Source of the DNA: an uncultured Pseudodesulfovibrio sp.
GTDB lineage: Bacteria > Desulfobacterota > Desulfovibrionia > Desulfovibrionales > Desulfovibrionaceae
DNA: 64,000 nucleotides
Reading direction: 5' to 3'
NCBI RefSeq assembly: GCF_963677845.1
Contig: NZ_OY782498.1
Location: forward strand, 10,001 to 74,000
Both the position numbers and the translations under genes were made by a program. Positions 26,327 through 33,864 of this stretch are shown piece by piece. Positions within the stretch are counted from its first letter, which is position 1; every line of letters begins with the position of its first letter. The notes below the pieces were generated by a model, which was given only the letters and a program-made list of their open reading frames with translations, was not told where the DNA came from and did no database searches.

Positions 26327-27424
26327 ATGTATAGGAAATTGTTTGCCGCAGTCATGATGCTGGTGTTCGCTCTGGTGACGACAACCGGTGTTGTAATGGC
26401 TGATGAAGCCAAGAAGCCGAAGTTCAAGGAATTCCACTCCATCGTGGATTACAAGTTCGTGGCCAAGTACGCCAAAATGCCCAAGCCCAAGGGCGCGATG
26501 ATCGTTGATTCCAGACCATACAAACCGAAGTATGTCGATGGATACATTCCGACTGCTGTGTCCATTCCGACCAGCCAGTTCGACAAGATGGTGGATAAGT
26601 TGCCCGCCAACAAGGACGATCTTCTTATTTTCTATTGTGGTGGCTTTCATTGCGGACTCTCCCATAAAGCGGCCTGGAAGGCAGAAAAGCTTGGCTATAC
26701 CAACGTCCATGTCTACGCCGCGGGTTTTCCGGATTATAAGAAGCACGCGTTGTACTACTCCATCGGTCTGGAAAATCTCCACGGCAAGATGGCCAACGGC
26801 GATAAATATGCATTGATCGACGCCCGTCCGTACCAGAAGTATCTGGCTGGCGCGATTCCGTCCGCTATCGGCATTCCTGAAAAGGACTTTGCCGACAAGC
26901 GCGGTATGTTGCCAATTGATAAAGCTGAAGTCACACTGGTTTACTATTGCGGCGGCTACAAATGTGCCCTGTCGCACAAGTCCGCAATCAAGGCCCGTTA
27001 CCTTGGCTACAAGAAAGTTGTGGTTGCTGAAGCCGGTTATCCCGGTTGGAAGGAAATGTTCGGTGGTGCCGATGTGGCCGTCAAGGCCGGTGAAGCTGAA
27101 GGTGCAGTCGATGCTGAATGGTTCCTGAAGACCATCAAGGAAAACCCGGATTCCATTCTGCTGATCGATGTGCGTGATCCTGAGGAATACGCAGCCGGTC
27201 ACTTCCCCTCCGCCATCAACATGCCTGTTGATATGGTTGAGAAAAAGGCCAAGGAAATCCCGACAGACAAGCCTATCGTATTCTCCTGTGCCACAGGCGC
27301 ACGAGCAGGCGAAGCTTATTACCTGTTTATGGACATGGTACCTGATGCCAAGAATGTCTTCTATCTGGAAGCCACCAATGACTTTGGTGAAGACAATTCT
27401 TACGAGGTTCATCCAAATAAATAG
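26327..27424 (+). CDS. Exported triple-rhodanese sulfurtransferase
   Basis: A 365-aa protein with a signal peptide (residues 1-25, ending MADEAKK) and three rhodanese domains. Domain 1 has active-site loop YCGGFHC (Cys104 and Cys109), domain 2 YCGGYKC (Cys208 and Cys213), and domain 3 SCATGARAG (Cys321). The double-Cys loops in domains 1 and 2 are unlike the classical CxxGxR loop, while domain 3 is near-classical. Periplasmic rhodaneses carry sulfane sulfur as persulfide, consistent with feeding or draining the adjacent reductase. The start ATG 26327 has AGGAAGGGAG. It is co-directional with PhsABC, 81 nt downstream, and followed by a small hairpin before the next rhodanese gene. Confidence 0.9.
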   Translation: MYRKLFAAVMMLVFALVTTTGVVMADEAKKPKFKEFHSIVDYKFVAKYAKMPKPKGAMIVDSRPYKPKYVDGYIPTAVSIPTSQFDKMVDKLPANKDDLLIFYCGGFHCGLSHKAAWKAEKLGYTNVHVYAAGFPDYKKHALYYSIGLENLHGKMANGDKYALIDARPYQKYLAGAIPSAIGIPEKDFADKRGMLPIDKAEVTLVYYCGGYKCALSHKSAIKARYLGYKKVVVAEAGYPGWKEMFGGADVAVKAGEAEGAVDAEWFLKTIKENPDSILLIDVRDPEEYAAGHFPSAINMPVDMVEKKAKEIPTDKPIVFSCATGARAGEAYYLFMDMVPDAKNVFYLEATNDFGEDNSYEVHPNK

Positions 27425-27439
27425 ATTCCAGTTGCAGAA

Positions 27440-27456
27440 GGCCGGATAGTCCGGCC
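27440..27456 (+). promoter_or_regulatory. Intercistronic hairpin
   Basis: GGCCGGA-tag-TCCGGCC, 7 GC-rich base pairs with no T-run. It lies 15 nt after the triple-rhodanese stop and is more likely an mRNA-stability element than a terminator. Confidence 0.5.
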
Positions 27457-27488
27457 AGACGTCACACACAGACAGGCGGGGAGCAGAT

Positions 27489-28499
27489 ATGATGATACGG
27501 ATATCTTCCATTGTATATATGCTCCTCGCCTTATGCCTTTTCTGGAGTGCACCCGCCAATGCTGACGAAAACGAAGTTTGGTGGTCCGCTGCACAGGGTG
27601 AAGCCGAACGTGAAGGGTATAAGCTCATCAACACCAGCGGGTTGAAGGCGTTGATTGATTCAGGCGTAAAACCACTTATTATCGATGCGCGAGCTGATTA
27701 TGAATTTGTCGCCGGGCATATCCTCGGTTCCATCAATATGGAATTTGATCTTGGCGACCGGATGGATTTGCCAGAAGCCAAGCGGACGGCATTCAAGGAT
27801 TTGGTCGGATACGATCAAAAACGTCTGTTGGTGGTGTATTGTCGAAGTTTCAGGTGACTGCGCAGTGGCATTGCGGCGCGCTGGGCAGCGCGTCTCGGAT
27901 ACACTGATGTTTATCGATATGCAGCGGGATTTCATGACTGGAAAGAAGCATACCCCGAACTCGTGGATGGTGTGCAGGAAGAAAAGCATATTCTGGCCGT
28001 GGGCGATACGTTCCCGGCATGTCGGGTGGCGGTGTTGAATGGCGATGCGGATCGCGAGTATTTGAATTTACCGGAAGGGACCAAATGGTTGCAACTTTCC
28101 GAGTTGTCCGCCCGTTTTGTGCTGATTCAACTGTACAATACCATGTGCAACGATTGCGTGAGGGAAACCAAGTTGCTTTCGCGGTTTTTCAAGGATGTGG
28201 AGAATGATCCTGTGTTGGCCGGACAACTCAAGATCATTGGGTTGGGTGTGTATGATTCGAATCATGCCGTTGTTCGTTTCAAGAAACATTATGATGTGGC
28301 CTACCCGTTGTTTTCGGATAAAAGCGGGCAGATCTTCGAATGTCTCGGACAGGCCGAATTGCCGCTGGCATATCTGGTTCGGGCCGAGGGTGATGGTAAC
28401 TGGACCATTGAATTGATCCGGCGTGGCTATTTTGAACCGGACACCAGATTTTTGGATGTATTGCGGTCAGCCGTTATTCGAACCGAAGAACTGGACTAG
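27489..28499 (+). CDS. Rhodanese-redoxin fusion with in-frame TGA, probable selenoprotein
   Basis: Read through one TGA (27855-27857), this gives a 336-aa exported protein: signal peptide (1-25, ending SAPANA), rhodanese domain (about 45-145) and AhpC/TSA-redoxin-like thioredoxin fold (about 165-330) with Cys220-N-D-Cys223. The TGA is codon 123 in Y-C-R-S-F-R-(U)-L-R-S-G-I-A-A. In the two paralogous domains just upstream the loops are Y-C-G-G-F-H-C and Y-C-G-G-Y-K-C, so TGA falls exactly on the second Cys. Homology continues in the same frame (LGYTDVYRYAAGFHDWKEAYP). A SECIS-like hairpin follows. Without readthrough the rhodanese is cut off mid-loop. A sequencing error or recent nonsense mutation is the alternative. 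The stop overlaps the convergent torD stop. Confidence 0.78.
27858..27894 (+). promoter_or_regulatory. Candidate bacterial SECIS element
   Basis: Downstream of the TGA, GGCGCGCT (27875-27882) and AGCGCGTC (27887-27894) form an 8-bp stem, including one G-U pair, with apical loop GGGC. The loop starts 25 nt after the TGA and begins with GG, fitting the loose bacterial rules (loop about 16-37 nt from UGA, G in the first two loop positions). It lies within coding sequence, as bacterial SECIS elements do. Confidence 0.6.
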
Positions 28500-29110
28500 A
28501 TCTTTGAAACAGTTTCCAAGGTTGTTACTGTGAGGTCTGCGACACAGGTGAATATAGGGTGTGGGGCGGCCTTGTTCAGTGCGTCCCGGAAACGGCGTAC
28601 CCATGGAAGCATGATCGATTCTGCGAATTCGGTGCCTTGAGCGGCTTGTTCCTTTTGTCCGAACCACCCTTCGGAGAGTAAGTAGAAGAGGAATTCGAGT
28701 TCAATGGTCAAGTGGTCGGCTGGTTCGTTGGAGTCTAACGACATTTCAAGTCCGGCTTCCTGAAGACGACTTTGCATGTCCAAGGCGCTCTGGCCCATGG
28801 TTCGGGGTGTGGTGTCGAGATGGCAGGATTCATACAGCGGGGCGGGAACTCCTCCAGAGCCGGCAATGAACAGGCGGACATATTCGGTCTCAAGAATTGA
28901 GATGTCTTCATCCGAAAGATTTGCTGACAATTGGTTCAAGCATTGAGCCGGAGCGAGGAAGGTGTCGGGGTTTTTCTGGACACTGGCAAGGAGTTCAGGC
29001 ACTCCAACCTTGGCGAGATTGGCCCATTCTTCTGCATTAGGGCCACGAAATACGGTGACACACAGTTCCAATACATTAAGTAAATGAAGTTTTGATTGAG
29101 ATATGGACAT
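28496..29110 (-). CDS. TorD/DmsD-family molybdoenzyme chaperone
   Basis: A 204-aa all-helical protein of the TorD/DmsD redox-enzyme maturation family. The ETEYVRLFIAGSGGVPAPLYESCHLD segment (about 80-105) contains the family's E-Y-x-R-L-F and P-x-x-S/E-S motif, and the later ADHLTIELEFLFYLL is typical. Such chaperones bind the Tat signal of a molybdoenzyme until cofactor insertion is complete, here most likely the PhsA-like subunit. The start ATG 29110 has AAGGATCC upstream; the extra N-terminal 22 codons to 29176 lack support and would cross the palindromic operator. It is convergent with the selenoprotein-like gene and divergent from the CsoR-family gene. Confidence 0.88.
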   Translation of the reverse strand: MSISQSKLHLLNVLELCVTVFRGPNAEEWANLAKVGVPELLASVQKNPDTFLAPAQCLNQLSANLSDEDISILETEYVRLFIAGSGGVPAPLYESCHLDTTPRTMGQSALDMQSRLQEAGLEMSLDSNEPADHLTIELEFLFYLLSEGWFGQKEQAAQGTEFAESIMLPWVRRFRDALNKAAPHPIFTCVADLTVTTLETVSKI

Positions 29111-29138
29111 TTTGGATCCTTTTGTCGGCAGTGATTTA

Positions 29139-29158
29139 TACCGTACTACAGTACGGTA
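29139..29158. promoter_or_regulatory. Perfect palindrome between torD-like and csoR/cstR-like genes
   Basis: TACCGTACT-ac-AGTACGGTA, 9-bp perfect arms with a 2-nt centre, located in the 98-bp divergent intergenic region. Its outer TACC/GGTA resembles the ATACC/GGTAT of the 21994-22012 dyad, so autoregulation by the CsoR-family protein is possible. The arm content differs, so a different regulator is also possible. Confidence 0.6.
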
Positions 29159-29208
29159 AAGTTTGAGACCCGGCAACGGGAACTTGCCCTGAAGTCAAGG
29201 AGAATGAC

Positions 29209-29502
29209 ATGGAATCAGCAGCAACAGTTGAAGAACAGAAAATCAAAAAAAACGTTTTGTCTCGTATGAAGCGGATCGAAGGGCAGGTGCGCGGCATTCA
29301 AGGAATGATTGAGGCAGGCAAGGAATGTCAGGATATTTTGGTTCAGGTCCGGGCTGTTCGGTCTGCCTTGCAATCCGCCAACAAGTTGATTTTGAAACGG
29401 TATATGTTGCGGTGCTATGCAGATGCCATGGAAGGTGAAACGGATGAAAAGGAAGCTTTGGATAAGCTGATTAAGGTTTTGACCGGTTTTATTGAAGGAT
29501 AA
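29209..29502 (+). CDS. CsoR-family repressor with CstR-like Cys pattern
   Basis: A 97-aa all-helical protein of the CsoR/RcnR/CstR (DUF156) family, with signature MKRIEGQVRGIQGMIE (residues 20-35) and VRAVRSALQSANKLIL. The sensing positions are Cys40, Tyr65 and Cys69. Copper-sensing CsoR has Cys, His, Cys at this spacing, so loss of His together with retention of both Cys is the pattern known for persulfide-sensing CstR. This suits its place beside rhodaneses and a sulfur-compound reductase. The start ATG 29209 has AAGGAG. It is divergent from torD across a palindrome and is followed by an EF-hand gene. Confidence 0.88.
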   Translation: MESAATVEEQKIKKNVLSRMKRIEGQVRGIQGMIEAGKECQDILVQVRAVRSALQSANKLILKRYMLRCYADAMEGETDEKEALDKLIKVLTGFIEG

Positions 29503-29524
29503 TGTAATGATATTTGGAGAATAC

Positions 29525-29782
29525 ATGAAGAAAATATTTCTAGCTTGTGTGCTGGTTCTTATTGCGAGCCAGTCTGTTTCAGCCAATACAAACTATAATG
29601 TCTGCTTTAATTCTCTGGATGCGGATGTGAATGGGACCATCACCAAAGGTGAATTTTTGGTTGCGTTTCCTAGTGGAAAGTTGGCTGTTTTTGAGAAGGC
29701 TGATACCAACGCGGATAACGCGGTGGACCATGAAGAATGGGAGACCTACAAGACGGAACAGGGGTTTGAAGAGAATCACTGA
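29525..29782 (+). CDS. Small exported EF-hand protein
   Basis: An 85-aa protein with a signal peptide (residues 1-20, ending VSA) and two EF-hand loops, D-A-D-V-N-G-T-I-T-K-G-E-F and D-T-N-A-D-N-A-V-D-H-E-E-W, with acidic residues at most calcium-ligand positions. It is likely a periplasmic calcium-binding protein; partner unknown. The start ATG 29525 has TTGGAG; an upstream ATG at 29507 would put six extra residues ahead of the signal peptide. It lies 22 nt after the CsoR-family gene and may be co-transcribed. Confidence 0.75.
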   Translation: MKKIFLACVLVLIASQSVSANTNYNVCFNSLDADVNGTITKGEFLVAFPSGKLAVFEKADTNADNAVDHEEWETYKTEQGFEENH

Positions 29783-29809
29783 TCTGTATGATGGATATCG
29801 GGTCATAAG

Positions 29810-29839
29810 CCGCTGTCCCCATAAGGGGCAGCGGTTTTT
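29810..29839. terminator. Terminator between EF-hand gene and hybrid kinase gene
   Basis: CCGCTGtCCCC-ataa-GGGGCAGCGG followed by TTTTT, 28 nt after the EF-hand stop and abutting the convergent kinase stop at 29838. Confidence 0.8.
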
Positions 29840-32318
29840 ACGTTCCGAGTATTTTGTTGAGAATCGCTCTAAGGCCGTCAAGACTGACTGGTTTGGCAAG
29901 ATAGTCGTCCATGCCGACTTCGAGGAATTTCTCACGATCTCCGCTCATTGCATGGGCCGTTAAGGCAATGATTGGGATGGCTTGTTTCTTTTCGTCTTTC
30001 ATTAAACGAATTTGGCGAGTGGTTTCAATGCCGTTCATGATGGGCATCTGTATATCCATGAGTATGATGTCAAAGTCTTCTTCAGCCAGTTTTTCCAGTG
30101 CTATCCGGCCATTATTCGCGTTGGCCGTGGTATGCCCCAATCGTTCCACCAGCTTAGTGATGGCGATTTGATTGACCCGTTCGTCTTCCACGATCAGTAT
30201 TTTCTGTGGAGGGATATCTTCCGCCAGCATGTCCATGGGGGCATGACATTGGGCTTCGGATCGATCATCCCATTTGAATGTGGCCGAAAAATGGACTGTG
30301 GTTCCTTTGCCCTCGGCACTTTTAATGGAAACCTTGCCGTTCATGAGAGCCGCCAACTGTTTTACTATATGAAGGCCGAGCCCTGTCCCCTGAAATTTTT
30401 GGGACGTACCCGGCACCTGAGTGAATGCTCCGAAAATTTTATCCTGCATGGCTTTGGGGATACCTATGCCTGTGTCGATGACCGAGAAGAGGAGTGTGGA
30501 GGCTTCTGATGATTTCACAGGTTGTTGTGAAACTTGAATCGAAACCGATCCTTGTTCGGTAAATTTGATGGCATTGCCCACGAGATTGAAAAGAACCTGC
30601 CGCAGGCGAGCGGAATCTCCGATTACACATTCTGGAATATTTTTATCTATCAAAAGAGAAAGCTTCAGGCCTTTTTCTTTGGCTGGTTGAATAAATGCAT
30701 CCCGTACGGTCAAGAGAAGTTGACTGGGGTTGAACGGAATCGGGGTGAGTTCCATTTTGCCTGCTTCGACTTTGGAGAGATCAAGAATATCCCCGATGAG
30801 CCGAGCCAAACTTGTGCAAGAGGAAAGGGCTGTGTCAACATACTCTGAATGGGGAGGCTTGATGTCTTCCAGTGCCATGAGTTGGAGCATGCCCATGATA
30901 CCGTTGAGCGGTGTGCGTAGTTCATGGCTCATATTGGCAAGAAATTCACTTTTACTTATATTGGCGGCTTCCGCGTTTTCTTTGGCTTCGATGAGTAGGG
31001 CCTCGGTCCTTTTTTGGCGTGTAATATCCTGAATGGCACCTATGCGTCTGACAGGGGTGCCGTCGGCGGAAAATTCATAAGAAAAAACACTGGCACCTGT
31101 TTTATATGTTCCCTTACCCGGCTGTCTGAAACGAAATTCCAGAAAAAAGGATGGAGCTTCAGGGGAAACTGCGTTGGTTTTCCGTTCATATTCTTTGAGG
31201 TCATCCGGGTGAAGACTCGCACGGAATTCTTCTGTGCTGGGAGCTTTTTCTGATTGGGGGAAGCCAAGGACCTTATACAGTCCGACGGACCATTGGCCTT
31301 CGTCCGTGATGAGATCTCGTTCAAGGCTGCCGAGCGAAGTTAATTCTTGAGCTCGACTGAGTTGAGATTCTCTGGCCTTGAGTTTTGCTTGAGTTTTGAC
31401 CAGTCTTTCCATGGACAGTTTAAGTTTTTCGTTGATTCTGGACACGGACAGCCAACGCCAAAGCGAGAATCCTATTACCGTCAAGATTAAAAGGATTGTT
31501 CCAATGGAGATGACTTTTTGCGTAGTCCAATAGGGGATGGGTTTACCTCGCCATTTCAAATATACGGTATTAAAGGCTGGAGAAGCCACATAGGTATGTA
31601 AGGCCTTGTCCAGTTGGTCGCGTAATTCGGTGTGGTCCTTGCGCAGGAGGTATCCGCGTTTGACTTCCATAAGAGGTGGACCAACGACTTTGATTTTGTC
31701 TTCAATGCCGATTCCTTGCGCCGTCCGCCACAGGAACGGTTCAGGAAAAATTATAGCATCCGATTTTCCTGACAAAAGACTGAACAAGGCTTTATCAACA
31801 GAGCGGAGCGGTAACAGGGTGACATCAGGAATTGTCTTGAGCAAGGTCTGTGGTGCTGTCTTGTCGATGAAAGCTATACGGCGTCCAGGGAAGTCGGCGA
31901 TTCCCTGGATGTTAGTGGATTCAGAGCGAACAAAACAGGAGATCGACACTGTTTCGAAAACTTCTGTGAAGATGAATTTTTGTTTGTTCGGTTTAGTGAT
32001 CCCTATGCCGGGAATAAAGTCTGCCTCGCCTGTGGAGATCGCTTCTAATGCTTCGGCCCAAGTTTCCACGACAAGTAGGTCATAATGGATTCCAGCTTCG
32101 GCACCAACGGCTTTCAGCACATCCAGAGCGAATCCATCCGGGGCGCCGCTGCCGGTGGTCGTATATAGGGGAGGAAAGTCCGCGAGAACAACCGCTGTGA
32201 AGTGATCGCTCAGATGTTCTGCCTGAGCCGGGTATGTGAAAAAAAGTCCGCAACAAAGCGTTGCCAAAAGGATGGCTTCGGTTAGGAGCCGAACGCGATG
32301 AATCAGAACTGCAAGCAT
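29838..32318 (-). CDS. Hybrid sensor histidine kinase with periplasmic solute-binding-like sensor
   Basis: An 826-aa inner-membrane kinase. Order: signal/TM segment (about 8-32, AILLATLCCGLFF), periplasmic SBP_bac_3 domain (about 40-255, with GFALDVLKAVGAEAG, AISTGEADFIPG and YLKWRG), TM helix (about 270-290), PAS/PAC region (about 320-435), HisKA with FLANMSHELRTPLNG (His near 456), HATPase with NLVGNAIKFTEQG and GTGLGLHIVKQL, and a C-terminal receiver with MDIQMPIMNG Asp and LAKPV Lys. This is an EvgS/BvgS-like layout that senses a small ligand, possibly an amino acid. ATG 32318 is preceded by GAGGTGG and is preferred over TTG 32336. No partner regulator is adjacent. Confidence 0.92.
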   Translation of the reverse strand: MLAVLIHRVRLLTEAILLATLCCGLFFTYPAQAEHLSDHFTAVVLADFPPLYTTTGSGAPDGFALDVLKAVGAEAGIHYDLLVVETWAEALEAISTGEADFIPGIGITKPNKQKFIFTEVFETVSISCFVRSESTNIQGIADFPGRRIAFIDKTAPQTLLKTIPDVTLLPLRSVDKALFSLLSGKSDAIIFPEPFLWRTAQGIGIEDKIKVVGPPLMEVKRGYLLRKDHTELRDQLDKALHTYVASPAFNTVYLKWRGKPIPYWTTQKVISIGTILLILTVIGFSLWRWLSVSRINEKLKLSMERLVKTQAKLKARESQLSRAQELTSLGSLERDLITDEGQWSVGLYKVLGFPQSEKAPSTEEFRASLHPDDLKEYERKTNAVSPEAPSFFLEFRFRQPGKGTYKTGASVFSYEFSADGTPVRRIGAIQDITRQKRTEALLIEAKENAEAANISKSEFLANMSHELRTPLNGIMGMLQLMALEDIKPPHSEYVDTALSSCTSLARLIGDILDLSKVEAGKMELTPIPFNPSQLLLTVRDAFIQPAKEKGLKLSLLIDKNIPECVIGDSARLRQVLFNLVGNAIKFTEQGSVSIQVSQQPVKSSEASTLLFSVIDTGIGIPKAMQDKIFGAFTQVPGTSQKFQGTGLGLHIVKQLAALMNGKVSIKSAEGKGTTVHFSATFKWDDRSEAQCHAPMDMLAEDIPPQKILIVEDERVNQIAITKLVERLGHTTANANNGRIALEKLAEEDFDIILMDIQMPIMNGIETTRQIRLMKDEKKQAIPIIALTAHAMSGDREKFLEVGMDDYLAKPVSLDGLRAILNKILGT

Positions 32319-32391
32319 GACCACCTCATATTTCAAGGCCCATGGTGCATTATTTCAAGATTTTCGCAAGTGGGTTATATTTGAAGTAGAA

Positions 32392-33300
32392 CTATTCCCC
32401 CAGTCCCATGGCCCTGAGAAATCCCGGATCTTCCGTCCAGCCTTCGCGTACCTTTACCCAGAGTTCCAGATGAACTTTTGAGCCGGTCAGTTCACTGATG
32501 TCTTTTCGAGCGTCTGTGCCGATGCGTTTAAGGTTTGATCCCTGTTTGCCAATGATCATACCTTTGTGGCTTTTACGAGAGGTGTAGATGACTGCATTAA
32601 CGATGATCATGTCGTCTCGAGATTCTTCATCCCATTGTTCGATCTCAACGGCTGTGGAGTACGGAAGTTCCTGCCTGAGAGAATAGAACAGTTTCTCACG
32701 GATGATTTCGGATGCCATGAAGCGCATGGGAGCCGTGGAAATTTGGTCTTCCGGGAACATGGGAGGGCCTTCGGGCAGAAGAGAGAGGATGCGGTCCATG
32801 AGTTGATCCGTTCCCTTCCCGCGCAGGGCAGACACCGGGATATACTCGGCTTCGGGCCACATCTCGGCCACGCGGGCCATGAGCGGCAGGAGTTTGTCCT
32901 TTTCCTTGACCCGGTCAATCTTGTTGACAGCTACCAACACAGGTCTGCCGGATTCGCTGATGGGTTTGACCAACGGAACAATTTCTTTTTCCAGCAGGTG
33001 TGGTTTGGCACAGTACAGGGCCGCATCGATGAGTACTACCACGGCGTCTGAAGAGGACAGGGCATTCCAGGCTGATTCCAGCAGAAACCGATTCATCTTA
33101 CCGCGCAGTTGGTGGATACCGGGTGTGTCCAGAAATACGATCTGTGCATCTTCCTCGGTCAGGATGCCGCTGATACGATTGCGTGTTGTCTGCGGCTTGG
33201 GGGATACAATGGCTACCTTTTGTCCGAGGTAGGTGTTCATCAGGGTGGATTTGCCTGCGTTAGGCGGGCCGATCAGTGCGACCATTCCAAATTTATGCAT
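32392..33300 (-). CDS. era: GTPase Era
   Basis: A 302-aa ribosome-assembly GTPase that binds 16S rRNA during 30S maturation. G-motifs are visible: G1 GPPNAGKST (about 10-18), G2/G3 region with DTPGIHQ (about 58-64), G4 NKID (about 125-128) and G5 SALRGKG. The C-terminal KH domain contains [19 protein letters not shown]. Length is normal. The ATG at 33300 is 3 nt after the upstream DUF1992 stop, so the two genes are coupled. Confidence 0.97.
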   Translation of the reverse strand: MHKFGMVALIGPPNAGKSTLMNTYLGQKVAIVSPKPQTTRNRISGILTEEDAQIVFLDTPGIHQLRGKMNRFLLESAWNALSSSDAVVVLIDAALYCAKPHLLEKEIVPLVKPISESGRPVLVAVNKIDRVKEKDKLLPLMARVAEMWPEAEYIPVSALRGKGTDQLMDRILSLLPEGPPMFPEDQISTAPMRFMASEIIREKLFYSLRQELPYSTAVEIEQWDEESRDDMIIVNAVIYTSRKSHKGMIIGKQGSNLKRIGTDARKDISELTGSKVHLELWVKVREGWTEDPGFLRAMGLGE

Positions 33301-33303
33301 GAT

Positions 33304-33729
33304 TTACTCGTTGTTTTTATGGGTGGTGCCGAATCGTTTTTCTGCGATCCGTACTTTTTCTACAATGCGGTGATAATATTCATCCGAATCATCCAGCTGG
33401 ACCGGACGGCCGCGTCGTTCGTTCATCTTTAATATCATGACGTTCAGTTTTTGCATCTGTTGATACCGTTCCTGTTCGTCTTTCATGTGTGCCAGAAGAT
33501 CTATGGTGCGTACGATTTCGTTTTCTTCAGCTATTTCAGCAGGAACATAGCCAGAACTTTTTAGCACTCGATACGCCATTCGCAGTTCAGGTGGTAAATT
33601 TTCAGCTTCATCCTTGGGAAGTGGTTTGCCTTTCCCTTCAAGGTTGTCAAATTTGCCTTCCTTGATTGCCCGTTTGATATGGGCTTCAGACACGATCTGC
33701 GCGAAATTGAACATTGGGTAGTTTCCCAT
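33304..33729 (-). CDS. DUF1992 (DnaJ-homologue subfamily C28-like) protein
   Basis: A 141-aa protein whose N-terminal segment (IVSEAHIKRAIKEGKFDNLEGKGKPLP, about 13-39) is the clear signature of DUF1992, followed by ELRMAYRVLKSSGYVPAE. The rest is helical and charged. Function is unknown; bacterial members are small cytosolic proteins. The first Met (33729) lacks a good ribosome-binding site, and the fifth-codon-downstream ATG at 33714 (MFNFAQIV) is an equal candidate. It precedes era with a 3-nt gap. Confidence 0.85.
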   Translation of the reverse strand: MGNYPMFNFAQIVSEAHIKRAIKEGKFDNLEGKGKPLPKDEAENLPPELRMAYRVLKSSGYVPAEIAEENEIVRTIDLLAHMKDEQERYQQMQKLNVMILKMNERRGRPVQLDDSDEYYHRIVEKVRIAEKRFGTTHKNNE

Positions 33730-33832
33730 ACAAAGAGCATCGGGTCAAAGCGAGGGGGGGGCGGAATCTTTTTTTGCTGAGCGACAGGCTTTACTCCTTG
33801 CGGTGAAAAGAGTAAAGACTTTCAAAATTCAT

Positions 33833-33851
33833 GATAATGAAAATCAAAATC
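33833..33851. promoter_or_regulatory. Putative Fur box upstream of the AraC-type regulator
   Basis: GATAATGAAAATCAAAATC matches the classical 19-bp Fur consensus GATAATGATAATCATTATC at 16 of 19 positions. It lies 14 nt before the ATG at 33865, so binding would block transcription or initiation. An 8-bp inverted repeat CTTTACTC/GAGTAAAG lies just upstream (33789-33817). Confidence 0.6.
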
Positions 33852-33864
33852 AAATGGTGTAATT

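Noticed and set aside
26309-27634. A 441-codon open frame on the minus strand across the rhodanese genes
   Set aside because: It is antisense to clear rhodanese coding sequence with signal peptide and active-site motifs. Composition is non-protein-like and it arises from codon bias.
27489-27857. Gene break at 27857 explained as a simple frameshift or two separate genes
   Set aside because: The downstream homologous sequence is in the same frame as the upstream half, so no frameshift is needed. The downstream part has no ribosome-binding site or start at the expected place. A nonsense mutation remains possible but explains the SECIS-like hairpin and the Cys alignment less well.
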